Shown: positions 26,655 to 35,810, counted from the first letter of the stretch. The stretch is DNA of 64,000 nucleotides from Natrinema gelatinilyticum (GCF_024266705.1 NZ_CP100757.1:434001-498000), one strand, 5' to 3'. A program made the numbers and translations. Notes: generated by a model from the letters alone, not told the origin.

Positions 26655-26960
26655 ATGCAGATTCACAAATACCTCGATCTCGACGAAGGTGAACAGACCA
26701 TCTCATGCCGAGAGTGTGGCAAATCTCTCTGTGACGCTGAGAAAAACTACAAAGAGTACTCGGCGATGCAGACGGGACCGGTGACGGATGCTGGCCCCGC
26801 GTTCGAGCCACCGGAAGAACTCTTGGGGCGTGACCCAAACCTGGAGTTCCGTCAATTCTTCTGCCCGGGTTGTGGCGTCCTCTTCGATCACGAGTTCGCA
26901 CGTGAGGATGATCCGATTCTCCACGATATCGAACTCGATGTCGACTCGCTAACCGCGTGA
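26655..26960 (+). CDS. small zinc-binding subunit, acetone/acetophenone carboxylase gamma-like
   Basis: A 101-residue protein with two pairs of cysteines, SCRECGKSLCD near residue 18 and FCPGCGVLFDHE near residue 74. This plan matches the small gamma-type subunit of acetone and acetophenone carboxylases, which binds a metal. It starts 2 bases after the HyuB stop. Plain hydantoinase or oxoprolinase operons normally lack such a protein, so this gene is the best evidence that the unit is a ketone carboxylase. Confidence 0.75.
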   Translation: MQIHKYLDLDEGEQTISCRECGKSLCDAEKNYKEYSAMQTGPVTDAGPAFEPPEELLGRDPNLEFRQFFCPGCGVLFDHEFAREDDPILHDIELDVDSLTA

Positions 26961-27013
26961 AAAGACTGGTTTCAAAGCCGGTCCCCCGGTCTTGTGACTG
27001 TGTCCCATATTTA

Positions 27014-27020
27014 TTTATAC
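27014..27020 (+). promoter_or_regulatory. TATA-like box, phosphotransferase gene
   Basis: TTTATAC centred 26 bases before ATG 27043. It supports a leaderless transcript and the ATG start over upstream GTG/TTG codons. Confidence 0.55.
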
Positions 27021-27042
27021 GCCGCACCGGAAGTTGGTGGTG

Positions 27043-28113
27043 ATGCCGGACGATTCGGAGTATCTCGACCAGCTAGTCGACGAGGAGCCACTTCGGGAGT
27101 ATCTCGAGACCAGGCTAGGGGAGACGGACACGTTTGACGTGTCATACCACGAGGGCGGAAACTCTAACGAGATTCTCTTTGTCACTTGGGGTGATGCAGA
27201 CCTCGTTTTACGGCGTCCACCGCCGGGAAAGACAGCGAGCACTGCACACGACGTGCTCCGGGAGTATCGAGTCCTCTCCGCGCTTCAGGAGACGCCGGTT
27301 CCCGTTCCCCGGACCGTCCTTCAGTGCGAAGATTCGTCTCTCCTCGGTGCTGAATTCTACCTTATGGAACGGGTTGATGGGGAGATCATCGGCTATGAGG
27401 AACCCGACCGATTCGCAACCCCGAAATACCGGCGCGCGGTCGGAGCGGAACTCGTCGAAACACTGGCTCACATTCATACGGTAAATTTCGAGGAAATAGG
27501 TCTCGAGGACTTTGGCCGACCGGACGGATTCACGCAACGGCAAGTCGAACGATGGTCGAAGCAGATGGTATGGATCTACGAGGAAAAGGACCATAACCGA
27601 CAGGTGCCTGCCCTCGAATCGCTCCGAGATTGGCTCAAGAATCACGTGCCCGAGTCCCACCATAGTACGCTCGTACACGGCGACTTTCGGCTTGACAATA
27701 TGATGTTCGGGACCGGAACGCCGCCAGAGCTCGTTGCAGTACTGGACTGGGAACTGAGTACGCTTGGTGATCCACTCACCGACCTAGGTTTCTTGCTCGC
27801 ACATTGGCGAGACCCCAAAGACGAGTTCGAACCCGCAATTCCAGAGTGGACGGCCCCCCACACCGAACATCCGGACTACCTGAGTAGGCGAGATTTGGTC
27901 GACCGTTACGAGGAACTGACGGACATGGAGTTCTCGAATGAACGGTTTTATCGGGCACTCGCCGTCTTCAAGGAAGCAGTCGCCGGGGAGATGTTCTTCA
28001 GACGGTATCTCGATGGCGAAACCAGCGACCCGCTGTACCCACGGATGAGAGATCGCGTTCCGGCGATGGCTAACCGCGGACTCCGAATCACTACTGGTGA
28101 GGATCCACTGTAG
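27043..28113 (+). CDS. phosphotransferase (APH/ACAD10-LvaA-like kinase)
   Basis: A 356-residue protein-kinase-fold enzyme of the aminoglycoside-phosphotransferase superfamily. The catalytic loop LVHGDFRLDNMMF near residue 210 and the metal motif AVLDWELSTLGDPLTDLG near residue 230 are intact. Members of this subgroup (LvaA, the ACAD10/11 kinase domain) phosphorylate 4-hydroxyacyl-CoA so that an acyl-CoA-dehydrogenase-like partner can remove the phosphate. That fits the acyl-CoA dehydrogenases of this island, though they are not adjacent. It has its own TATA box; a paralogue of equal length lies at 31127. Confidence 0.85.
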   Translation: MPDDSEYLDQLVDEEPLREYLETRLGETDTFDVSYHEGGNSNEILFVTWGDADLVLRRPPPGKTASTAHDVLREYRVLSALQETPVPVPRTVLQCEDSSLLGAEFYLMERVDGEIIGYEEPDRFATPKYRRAVGAELVETLAHIHTVNFEEIGLEDFGRPDGFTQRQVERWSKQMVWIYEEKDHNRQVPALESLRDWLKNHVPESHHSTLVHGDFRLDNMMFGTGTPPELVAVLDWELSTLGDPLTDLGFLLAHWRDPKDEFEPAIPEWTAPHTEHPDYLSRRDLVDRYEELTDMEFSNERFYRALAVFKEAVAGEMFFRRYLDGETSDPLYPRMRDRVPAMANRGLRITTGEDPL

Positions 28114-28186
28114 ACACGGCATAGAGTCAGCAGTATCAGCTGAACGGTAAAGTTCATACATCCCCTCGACCATTGATTTGATACCT

Positions 28187-28642
28187 GTGACCCAGCTCTA
28201 CTTCGAGGATGTCGATGAGGGAATGGCACGAGAGGTCGGCGCATACGAAGTAACCAAAGAGGAAATAATTGAATTCGGCGAGCGATTCGATCCACAACCG
28301 TACCACGTCGACGAGGAGGTAGCGACAGAACGGTTCGGCGGACTCATCGCGAGTGGCTTGCACACGCTGTCCATCTGCCAACGCATCGTCGCCGATCACC
28401 TCTTTCGCGATGTCGTGACGAAGGCCGGTGCTGGTTTCGAAGCCGTTCAATGTACCGCGCCGGTGTATGCCGGTGATACACTCTCCGTCCGAATGGAAAT
28501 ACTCGAGAAGCGGACACTCGAGAGCTATCCTGATCGTGGGCTCGTCCGCATTCAGTACAGAGGATTAAATCAAAACGACGAGCAAGTCCTCTCGACTGTC
28601 GGATTACCGTTCTTCGAGCGGCGAGAGACAAAAGCCGACTGA
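28187..28642 (+). CDS. MaoC-like enoyl-CoA hydratase
   Basis: A 151-residue hotdog-fold hydratase with the R-hydratase signature FGERFDPQPYHVDEE near residue 30, including the catalytic Asp/His pair, then GLIASGLHT. It would hydrate an enoyl-CoA or dehydrate a 3-hydroxyacyl-CoA. No ATG suits the family start. GTG at 28187 begins exactly where homologues begin (VTQLYFEDVDEGM); a TTG at 28178 is possible. It follows the phosphotransferase gene after 73 bases. Confidence 0.85.
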   Translation: MTQLYFEDVDEGMAREVGAYEVTKEEIIEFGERFDPQPYHVDEEVATERFGGLIASGLHTLSICQRIVADHLFRDVVTKAGAGFEAVQCTAPVYAGDTLSVRMEILEKRTLESYPDRGLVRIQYRGLNQNDEQVLSTVGLPFFERRETKAD

Positions 28643-28670
28643 CCTGTATCAGGCCCGTACGGCACGGTAA

Positions 28671-28677
28671 TTTTAAA
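28671..28677 (+). promoter_or_regulatory. TATA-like box, first 330-residue paralogue
   Basis: TTTTAAA centred 27 bases upstream of ATG 28701, spacing expected for leaderless transcription. Confidence 0.5.
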
Positions 28678-28700
28678 TCCGATGATTAAGTGCATACTGT

Positions 28701-29693
28701 ATGGACGTCAAGACCAATGCGAGCGATGAGTATCTGCACGAACCTCCCGAAAAACGCCTATGGAATGAGAGCTACTTTTTCGATTTTAACGACGAGACTG
28801 TCCGCGGTTTCACACGGCTGGGTTTCCAGCCCTTCGAGCGGCGTGCCAACGCGTGGTTCTATTTCGTCTACGACGACGAGGTGTACTGGTATCGCGACGA
28901 GAATATCCCTCTAGAGCGAACGTTCGGGCTCCAATCTTCCACGCCGGAGTTCACACAACGATACGAACTACATAAGCCGTACGAGGAGTGGGTGGTTTCC
29001 GCCTCGGGGGATTGTAACGTCGCAAATGATGCAAACGATGTCTTCACGGGTACCGACGAACAGGTGTCGATGACGGCCGATCTGACGTTCTCTAATCCGC
29101 TTCATGACCCCCTCGATATCGACCTGCTCGTGGATACACAGTATCATTACGACTACGCGAACCAGGTAGAGGGGACACTTACTATTGGTGGCGAAGAGGT
29201 ACCCGTCTCTGGACGTGGGTATCGGGATCACTCGTGGGGCTGGTTTCGAGACTGGACACCCGGGAAATGGGGACATATGGCGTGTTTTGCTCAGTTCGGC
29301 ACTGGCGATTGTTTTACGCTCATCGCGTCAACGAATCCGGGGGACGAGGTGCATCACGTCTACGGCTATCACGCGAATGCCGAAACTGTCCGACCAATTC
29401 GAGATGCGACAGTCGACTGGAACGACGGGCATGACCGGGCCGACCGAGCGCGTGCGTGGGCTGAAGGCGAGTATCCGACCGAGATTGACTACACCCTCGA
29501 GTTCGAGGATGGGACTGAAGAACTGTGTTGCCGACCGACCCACAACATACCGATCGGCTACGAGGATCGTAACTGGGCCCTCTCAGACCCTGATGGACCG
29601 TGGCTCACCAGCGTTACGAACCGTATGCCTGCCGATTGTCAGTGGCGCGGCAACGAAGGACTAGCTTGGCCCGAAGAACTCCTCTCGATATAA
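28701..29693 (+). CDS. 330-residue protein, DUF7064/AttH-CrtC-like (copy 1)
   Basis: Beta-rich protein of unknown function with no signal peptide. The most striking motif is GYRDHSWGWFRDWTPGKWGH near residue 172; others are FERRANAWFYF and IGYEDRNWALSDPDGPW near residue 290. The DHSWG-type motif recalls lipocalin-like proteins of the AttH/CrtC group (tagged DUF7064/DUF7065 from memory), found beside lipid and steroid breakdown genes. Some of that group are hydratases, so a hydratase or lyase role is possible. A full-length paralogue with the same 330-residue length is encoded at 42685. Flanked by the MaoC hydratase and a convergent ligase-like gene. Confidence 0.7.
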   Translation: MDVKTNASDEYLHEPPEKRLWNESYFFDFNDETVRGFTRLGFQPFERRANAWFYFVYDDEVYWYRDENIPLERTFGLQSSTPEFTQRYELHKPYEEWVVSASGDCNVANDANDVFTGTDEQVSMTADLTFSNPLHDPLDIDLLVDTQYHYDYANQVEGTLTIGGEEVPVSGRGYRDHSWGWFRDWTPGKWGHMACFAQFGTGDCFTLIASTNPGDEVHHVYGYHANAETVRPIRDATVDWNDGHDRADRARAWAEGEYPTEIDYTLEFEDGTEELCCRPTHNIPIGYEDRNWALSDPDGPWLTSVTNRMPADCQWRGNEGLAWPEELLSI

Positions 29694-29744
29694 TCTGGAG
29701 TGGGATGTGGCCGAAAGAACTGGTTGAGGGTCGAAGGTGTGGAT

Positions 29745-30932
29745 TCAGTTTTCGTCGAGATAGTCGGCGACTGGCTGAGTGTTGCCGGTGGCCCTGACGA
29801 GTGGCTGAACGAAGTCCACTGGCTCGATACGCGGGAATTCGATCGATGGCTGGTCGAACACCTCGGCGATGGCGCTCTCTAGGGCATCCTCGTTCGAAGG
29901 ATCGAGACCGGTTACGGCGTTCGCAAGGTCGTCGAGTACCGACGTCGACGTGATGGGGAGTGTCGGCCGGAAGTAGAAGTCACCGGAGAACTGTACGTCG
30001 TAGATGGTTCCGTCATCATCGAATACGACGCTCGCCTTGATGAGTTTCCTGGACTTGTACGCGGCTATCCCAATCTCGAGATTTCGTGGCACTTCTCGGC
30101 AGAGGTTCGCCGTCGAAATTCGGTCGATCCAGGGATCGCTCTCGAAGAACGGTGTTAACTGTTCGATGTACTCCGCCTCTTCGTCCGCTAACTCGGCCTC
30201 GACTATCTCTTCATCGTCGCCGATAAGTCGTTTGACGTTCTCCTCTACGAGCGCGTCGATCATCTCGTTTTTGCTGACGTCCTTCCCAAGATCATCCAGG
30301 ATGACCGAGATTGGCCGCATTCGAGAGGTCAGACTATCGGTATCCTTGTCTTCGAACTTCTCTTTAGGCATGTCGATGGCTTCGTCCATTAGCTCTGAGA
30401 GCTCTTGGGGTGGCACATCCCAGATAGCACTCGAGACGATCGCCCAGTACTCCGACTGCGGGTAGTTCGTGGCGGCACACGCCATAACCTTGTACCTGTT
30501 ATCGTCGAGGACGACTTCGGCATCACCGATGGATCGGTACTCTCCATCGAGGCCAACTTTCTGGAGCGCCGCTGCGTTTGCTTGCCCGTTGAGTTCGTCG
30601 AAGTGTTTAAGAAGCGAATTTTCGTCTTTGTCGTGTTGATCGTGCCGGTAGTAGACGAGTACAAGTGGGATTGCTGGTGTAAAGATTCCGCTCCCACCCC
30701 CACCGCTATGGTATACACGACCAGCCGTGACATCGTTCTCCCGGACGAGGTCGACGTCAAGTTGGTCTGCATCCTCGTAGTTCCCGAGCGCCAGTGATGG
30801 CTGCTCCTCGGACCAGGAAAGCGTCACGACTGTGTTTTCGAATATTCCATTTCGCATTTGGGTCCGCATCAGGGACGCGATTGCCCCCCACGTTCCTATC
30901 GTTGCATCGTCGATGTCAATTCTCCTAACCAT
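29745..30932 (-). CDS. LplA-like protein with C-terminal accessory domain
   Basis: A 395-residue protein whose N-terminal half has the lipoate-ligase fold pattern: PSLALGNYED, then the glycine-rich VYHSGGGGSGIF near residue 75, and a lysine in NRYKVMACAATNYP near residue 150. The C-terminal 90 residues (VQFSGDFYFRPT, then a helical stretch) resemble the lipoate-ligase accessory domain. It is much longer than the ligase at 14830. No lipoyl protein is encoded near it, so its substrate is open: another lipoyl carrier, or a different acyl transfer. ATG 30932 follows an AGAGGT ribosome-binding site. It is divergent from the phosphotransferase at 31127. Confidence 0.65.
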   Translation of the reverse strand: MVRRIDIDDATIGTWGAIASLMRTQMRNGIFENTVVTLSWSEEQPSLALGNYEDADQLDVDLVRENDVTAGRVYHSGGGGSGIFTPAIPLVLVYYRHDQHDKDENSLLKHFDELNGQANAAALQKVGLDGEYRSIGDAEVVLDDNRYKVMACAATNYPQSEYWAIVSSAIWDVPPQELSELMDEAIDMPKEKFEDKDTDSLTSRMRPISVILDDLGKDVSKNEMIDALVEENVKRLIGDDEEIVEAELADEEAEYIEQLTPFFESDPWIDRISTANLCREVPRNLEIGIAAYKSRKLIKASVVFDDDGTIYDVQFSGDFYFRPTLPITSTSVLDDLANAVTGLDPSNEDALESAIAEVFDQPSIEFPRIEPVDFVQPLVRATGNTQPVADYLDEN

Positions 30933-31105
30933 GGTAGTACCTCTGATGGGGTACCTTGACATGATTTTGCAGAGCTATTAAAACCTTCTCCTAGAGCACT
31001 ATTCGTTTCGCGTATATGTCTGCATATTTTACAGAAAATGCGTCCGTGGATACTGAACTGAATCGGGGATACACGGTGACGGTCAAACCGGGCACGGCGT
31101 ACAAA

Positions 31106-31112
31106 TTTTTAA
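31106..31112 (+). promoter_or_regulatory. TATA-like box, second phosphotransferase gene
   Basis: TTTTTAA centred 18-20 bases upstream of ATG 31127. It lies inside the longer upstream frame and argues for the internal start. Confidence 0.4.
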
Positions 31113-31126
31113 GCCGAAGCGATGAG

Positions 31127-32206
31127 ATGTCCTACAAGCCGATGACAGAGATTAACACAGAGACCATATCGTCTTATCTCTCGGGACGGCTTGCGGAAGG
31201 CGACGTGACCGTCACTGACCTCGTCGAGCACGTGGAGGGCTGGTCGCGGGACACGGTTTCGTTCACCGCCTCGTGGATGGAGAACGGAGAACAGGTCGAG
31301 GACCGACTGGTTATCCGGGCGGAGAGCGCAGAACAGTCCAATGCGGACCTCCAACTCTACGGAGAAATCGAGACGGAGTTCCACGCGATGGAAGCAGCGC
31401 AGTCTGCATCTCTTCCCGTACCCGAAACACACTGGTATGAATCCGATACGTCTCATCTCGACGCGCGGTTCTTCCTCGTCGAACATATTCCAGGCGAGGC
31501 ACCGATCACCTGGTCTCCGAAGTGGCGATCCCGATTATATGATGCATGGGACGCCGATGGGCGGTCTCTTCCTCACCAGTTCGTCGATACGGCGGCCGGC
31601 GTTCACTCCATCGACCCCGCCAACGTCGAGGGAGTAACAGACGTTCACCCCGACGAGATTCCTGTGCGCGAAATCGAGCGGTGGGAATCACTATATCGGG
31701 AAACAGTTCTGATCGAAGAGCCGTTGATGGAAGAGGCGCTTGAATGGTTGAAAGATAACAAACCGACGGTCGACGAGACGACACTCGTTCACGGCGACTT
31801 CCGGATTGGGAATATGTTGATCGACGACGGGGATGAGATTATGGGCGTACTCGACTGGGAGTTCGCACGTGCCGGTGACCCGTTGTTCGATATCGGCTAT
31901 GCGAGTATGGATTACTATGCAGGGAAGTTACTGACGGAGACTGAAAGACCCGAGTTAGCATGCTCTCTCGTAGACCGTGACTGGTTCTACAAGGAGTATG
32001 AGAGACGAACAGGGCGCTCCATTTCTTCCGAGCGAGTGAAGTTCTGGCGCGTTCTCTCGATTTTCCTGGTAATCACAATGTGTGTCGGGGGGATGCATCG
32101 ATACCACGAAGGGCGCTCGGACGACGTCCGGAACGTGTGGTTCCAGTACATGCTTCCCGGCCTTCGTGAATCACTGCTCCGCCACATCCGTAAGGACCGT
32201 ATCTGA
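31127..32206 (+). CDS. phosphotransferase (APH/ACAD10-LvaA-like kinase), second copy
   Basis: A 359-residue kinase-fold protein with the catalytic loop LVHGDFRIGNMLI near residue 225 and GVLDWEFARAGDPLFDIGY near residue 245. The frame is open for another 37 codons upstream, but the promoter element and the equal length of the paralogue at 27043 favour ATG 31127. The two copies are clearly diverged, so they may phosphorylate different hydroxyacyl-CoA or alcohol substrates. It stands between the LplA-like gene and an acyl-CoA synthetase on the opposite strand. Confidence 0.83.
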   Translation: MSYKPMTEINTETISSYLSGRLAEGDVTVTDLVEHVEGWSRDTVSFTASWMENGEQVEDRLVIRAESAEQSNADLQLYGEIETEFHAMEAAQSASLPVPETHWYESDTSHLDARFFLVEHIPGEAPITWSPKWRSRLYDAWDADGRSLPHQFVDTAAGVHSIDPANVEGVTDVHPDEIPVREIERWESLYRETVLIEEPLMEEALEWLKDNKPTVDETTLVHGDFRIGNMLIDDGDEIMGVLDWEFARAGDPLFDIGYASMDYYAGKLLTETERPELACSLVDRDWFYKEYERRTGRSISSERVKFWRVLSIFLVITMCVGGMHRYHEGRSDDVRNVWFQYMLPGLRESLLRHIRKDRI

Positions 32207-32322
32207 TCTGTCGGCGTACCAAAGCCAAGATTGACCTAACACATCGTTAGCTACTGTGATCGGACTGGCGGACGTTCGTACTCGTAATAGTGGGGTATCG
32301 GAAGTCCTGATAACTGGCCGAC

Positions 32323-34011
32323 CTAGAACACCTGTGTCACACCCTCTCGATCACGGAGGTCAGTCCGTCGGAGTTTGCCGACAGGGTTTTTCGGCAAGTC
32401 GTCCATGAATTCAATCTCACGCGGATATTCGTACTTGGCGAGATTCTGTTTGACGTATTCCTGAAGTCCCGTTTTCAGTTCGTCGGTGTGCTCGTACCCC
32501 TCGTTGAGAACCACGAACGCCTTTGGGACTTGACCGCGTGTGTCATGAGGGATACCGATAACGCCACAATCGGCCACCGCGTCGTGGTTGACGACACTCT
32601 CCTCAACTTCCTCCGGACCGACCCGGTAGCCCGAACAGAGAATGACATCGTCTTTCCGGCTCACGAAGCCGAAATACCCGTCCTCGTCTTTTGTCCCGAG
32701 GTCTTCCATCAGGTGCCAGCCGTTCTTTCGCTTGCGGTCCGTCTTTTCCGGCTCATTCCAATATTCCTTGAAACAGACCGGGTCGTTTTCGTACCGAACC
32801 GCAATCTCGCCCGGTTCGCCGGGTTCTTCAACTACTTCTGCGGTCTCTGGATCGACGATCTCTACTTCGTGGCCCGGAGCTGCCCGGCCCATCTTGCCTT
32901 CGCGGTACTCCATCAGTTCCGTGCAATCGCCGATGATAATATTGGCCTCCGTCTGGCCGTAGGCCTTCTGTATTGTCGCGCCGTCAAACGTCTCGGCTGC
33001 CCAGTCGACGATGCTTTGTCCAACTTCTTCCCCGCCGCTGGGGACGACGCGGACGCTGCTGACGTCGTACTTCTCGGCCACATGATCCTTCTTTTGCATC
33101 ATCCGTAGTGCGGTCGGGACCGATAGGAAACTCGTCACGCCGTACTTTTCGATGATCTCGAAGGCTTTCTCCGGAACGAACTCCCGACGTTCATAGGCAA
33201 CGACCGGTCGGCCGTAGTAGAACGGACAGAATACCATGTTGAAAATACCGACCCATGCCCATTCCATCGGCATCCAGTAGACATCATCATCTTTGACGTC
33301 CATCGCCGAAAACGTGGTGAGAAAGCAAGGGAGTTGCCCAAGGAGGAAGCGGTGCCCGTGGAGAACACCCTTCGGGTCGCCAGTAGTCCCACTCGTGTAG
33401 ATGATGATCGCGTTGTCATCGGGTTTAGTTGGATGTGTGTCAAATTTCTGTGGTTGGTCCTCAATGACGTTCCAGAAATCTTTCTCGTCACCCACTGGTT
33501 CGATATCGCCGACGGTCAAGGACGTATCAATGTTCTCCAAATCGCCTTTCACTTCTCGGAACGTATCGATGTTGTCCTCGTCGACGACACAGGCCTTCGC
33601 ACTCGAGCTGTCGAGCCGAAATCTGAGGCCGTCCGGCCCAAACAGAACACTGAGCGGAATCGACACGGCACCGAGTTTCCAGATTGCGATATGAGCCAGT
33701 GCGGCTTCCGCTTTCTGTGGGACGTTAACGCCGACCCGGTCACCTGGCTTGATGCCCTGCTCGGCAAAATAGTTCGCGAGCTGGTTCGTGATATTGCGCA
33801 TCCGCTGGTACGTGTACGTTCGCTCGTTGCCTCCCGTGTCCTCCGCATACATAGCAACGCGACTATCGTCATCCGCCCATCGGTCACAGACGTAGTCTGC
33901 CATGTTGAACTGCTCGGGGATCTCCCACTCGAAGTCCGCTTGTAATTGGTCGTAACTATCCCAATCCTGCTCGTAGAAGTGGTATGCGTCTAGTTGTGGC
34001 ACGTCAGCCAT
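32323..34011 (-). CDS. AMP-forming acyl-CoA synthetase
   Basis: A 562-residue ANL-superfamily ligase close in plan to medium-chain acyl-CoA and acetyl-CoA synthetases. The P-loop IIYTSGTTGDPKG near residue 220, KAYGQTEANI near residue 345, the hinge GYRVGPEEVEE and the C-terminal catalytic lysine in NPVGKLRR are all intact. It activates a carboxylic acid with ATP and CoA. ATG 34011 is chosen because a TATA-like TTTAATA at 34035-34041 lies 27 bases upstream; an ATG at 34035 falls on that box. It ends convergent with the phosphotransferase. Confidence 0.9.
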   Translation of the reverse strand: MADVPQLDAYHFYEQDWDSYDQLQADFEWEIPEQFNMADYVCDRWADDDSRVAMYAEDTGGNERTYTYQRMRNITNQLANYFAEQGIKPGDRVGVNVPQKAEAALAHIAIWKLGAVSIPLSVLFGPDGLRFRLDSSSAKACVVDEDNIDTFREVKGDLENIDTSLTVGDIEPVGDEKDFWNVIEDQPQKFDTHPTKPDDNAIIIYTSGTTGDPKGVLHGHRFLLGQLPCFLTTFSAMDVKDDDVYWMPMEWAWVGIFNMVFCPFYYGRPVVAYERREFVPEKAFEIIEKYGVTSFLSVPTALRMMQKKDHVAEKYDVSSVRVVPSGGEEVGQSIVDWAAETFDGATIQKAYGQTEANIIIGDCTELMEYREGKMGRAAPGHEVEIVDPETAEVVEEPGEPGEIAVRYENDPVCFKEYWNEPEKTDRKRKNGWHLMEDLGTKDEDGYFGFVSRKDDVILCSGYRVGPEEVEESVVNHDAVADCGVIGIPHDTRGQVPKAFVVLNEGYEHTDELKTGLQEYVKQNLAKYEYPREIEFMDDLPKNPVGKLRRTDLRDREGVTQVF

Positions 34012-34034
34012 ACATGCATTGTTTCCCACTACCA

Positions 34035-34041
34035 TATTAAA
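34035..34041 (-). promoter_or_regulatory. TATA-like box, acyl-CoA synthetase gene
   Basis: TTTAATA on the minus strand, 27 bases before ATG 34011. It supports a leaderless transcript. Confidence 0.5.
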
Positions 34042-34175
34042 CTTCTAGGCCACTCTTCTATTACGGGTGAGTGACATACGTTTGACCTTGCTATGCGAGT
34101 TCTGAGAGTCGCGCCGGCATCTTCAATATCGTTGGCTTTCAACCAGAATTATGGAAGCTGTATCCTTTCTTGAGG

Positions 34176-35239
34176 GAGCGTGTCATAGAATCCATCTCAT
34201 AGCTTCTCATAGCCAGGTTCGTTTCCTCGCTCGTAGTTGGTGATTGCAACGACGAGCCGGAGGCACAGCGCAAGGAACACTTCTGTTCGTGCGTGGACGC
34301 GGCCTCGGGCGCGGACGTGCCCGAGGCCGCAGTCCTTGACTGCGTCGTTGGTTCGCTCGACTCCTGTCCGATTGTTGTACGTCTCGTCCAAGATGGATTG
34401 TTTCAGCTGAACGTCCTCGCTGCGTTCCTCGATCCGGTCTTCGACCCTATACTCGATATCTTTCGGGTCGTCAGTGTTTCGCGGGTTGTACGGAGCAATT
34501 GGTACGACCCCTGCGGCCAGCAGGTGGTCGTGCCAATTGAGGATATCGTAGGCGCTGTCTCCAAGCATCCAGATCGGTGTATCGACGGCGAGCGCGTCAC
34601 GCGTGACGCGCATCGCCGTCTCCTGATCCGCTTGCTTGGCCTGTGTGAACTCCGCTGCTATCGGGATCTTTGCGCCAGTAGAGACGATCGTACAGCCGAA
34701 GCCGTAGTAGTACTCTTGGGCTGTTGGATCGTAGTTCCACGACGCAGCGTCGTTGTATTGGATCGCCTCGACGTGAGGTCGAATCGATAGAGTACGTGGA
34801 GTCGAGCAGGCCGCGGGCGGCGGCCTGCTCGACGAGTCTCTCGAAGACATCGTCAATCACGTGTTCGAGGTCGGTGAGAAATCGATCAACCGTGTCTCTG
34901 GATGGCGGTTTATCGAGTCCGCAGTAGTACCAGACGAGGCCGTGCTTGAGTTCTCGTGTAACCGGACGTGTGCCGTAAACATCTTTGTAGTAGCAGTGTA
35001 GAAAACCGCGGAAGAGATCGGGTGGCTGATGAACTCGTGCTCGCCCCCGCTTCGAGGGGGCGAACACGTCGTACTCCAGCAGAAACTCGAACTCAAGATG
35101 CTCGAATAGCGGTACTGTTTCGGTAGCCGCCGCATTCAAGAAGTCGTCTACCGAAGCTACGTCTTGCAGGGCTGCGATTGTGTTGGACACACTTTCCGCA
35201 CCCTGCTGCTTCGTACGTGACGCTTTCTATGACACGCTC
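34176..35239. mobile_element. complete insertion sequence with 15-base inverted ends
   Basis: About 1.06 kb bounded by GAGCGTGTCATAGAA at 34176-34190 and its exact reverse complement at 35225-35239. A 5-base direct repeat TGAGG flanks it on both sides (34171-34175 and 35240-35244), as expected for target-site duplication. It holds one DDE transposase frame, now frameshifted. The family looks like the IS4/IS5 supergroup of haloarchaea; the exact group was not determined. The right end overlaps the 5' end of the thioesterase gene at 35229. Confidence 0.85.
34197..35190 (-). pseudogene. DDE transposase with frameshift
   Basis: The N-terminal part (ATG 35190; MSNTIAALQDVASVDDF and later TRPVTRELKHGLVWYYCGLD) and the C-terminal part in the neighbouring frame (HVEAIQYNDAASWNYDPT to the stop at 34197) join into one transposase of about 330 residues. 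The join is at about 34770: the first frame reads SIDST and the other resumes HVEAIQ, which fits a single-base insertion. The catalytic residues remain visible as the Asp of SIDST, the Asp of LGDSAYD and the Glu of GVERTND. The element is probably inactive unless the shift is programmed. Confidence 0.8.
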
Positions 35240-35603
35240 TGAGGGGTTACCGTTTATCGACCTGCTCGGTATCGAACTAACTAAAATGAGTGACGGACGT
35301 GCTCAGGGATATCTCGAAATGCGGGAAGACCTCTCGTGGAATACGGACGAACTGATGGCACACAGTGGCGTGACGTTCACGCTTGCTGAAGTAACCGGGG
35401 CGGCTGCTGTCGTATCGGTCAATGATCCACCGGTGTTCACGGTTGACATGGACGTGAAGTTCCTCAACGTTGGGTACGGCGACCTATACTCGGAGGCCGA
35501 GGTCGTCCGCGATGGAGATGATATCAGTATCGTTCAGATCGACATCGTCGACGAAAACCAATCGAACGTCATCAATGCGACGGCCGTGCTCAAACTCACT
35601 TGA
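35229..35603 (+). CDS. PaaI-type hotdog thioesterase, start within IS end
   Basis: A 124-residue hotdog-fold protein (LPFIDLLGIELTKM, then LMAHSGVTFTLAEVTGAAA and a VDMDVKFL strand), similar to PaaI-type acyl-CoA thioesterases, which are usually 130-150 residues. The ATG at 35229 and the first few codons (MTRS) lie inside the right inverted repeat of the insertion sequence. The original N-terminus has therefore been cut off and replaced. The catalytic Asp/Glu region of the hotdog helix is kept, so the product might still work if it is expressed. A second, intact thioesterase lies at 52863. Confidence 0.7.
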   Translation: MTRSEGLPFIDLLGIELTKMSDGRAQGYLEMREDLSWNTDELMAHSGVTFTLAEVTGAAAVVSVNDPPVFTVDMDVKFLNVGYGDLYSEAEVVRDGDDISIVQIDIVDENQSNVINATAVLKLT

Positions 35604-35810
35604 TTACCCTATGCCGCGTTGATTGGAAGCGGTTGTGGGCACTCATTCGTAGTGGAATAGACTCGCTCTGATATCCACTTGAGATGACTGCAGGAATCGC
35701 GACGGGTTCAATCGATCGGCCGACTGCTGCTCAAGCGGAACGTGTCGGTTCTGTGTTATCGGATACCAAAATATATCTATGTCGGGGAGAAACTACAGGC
35801 TGGAAGCGCA

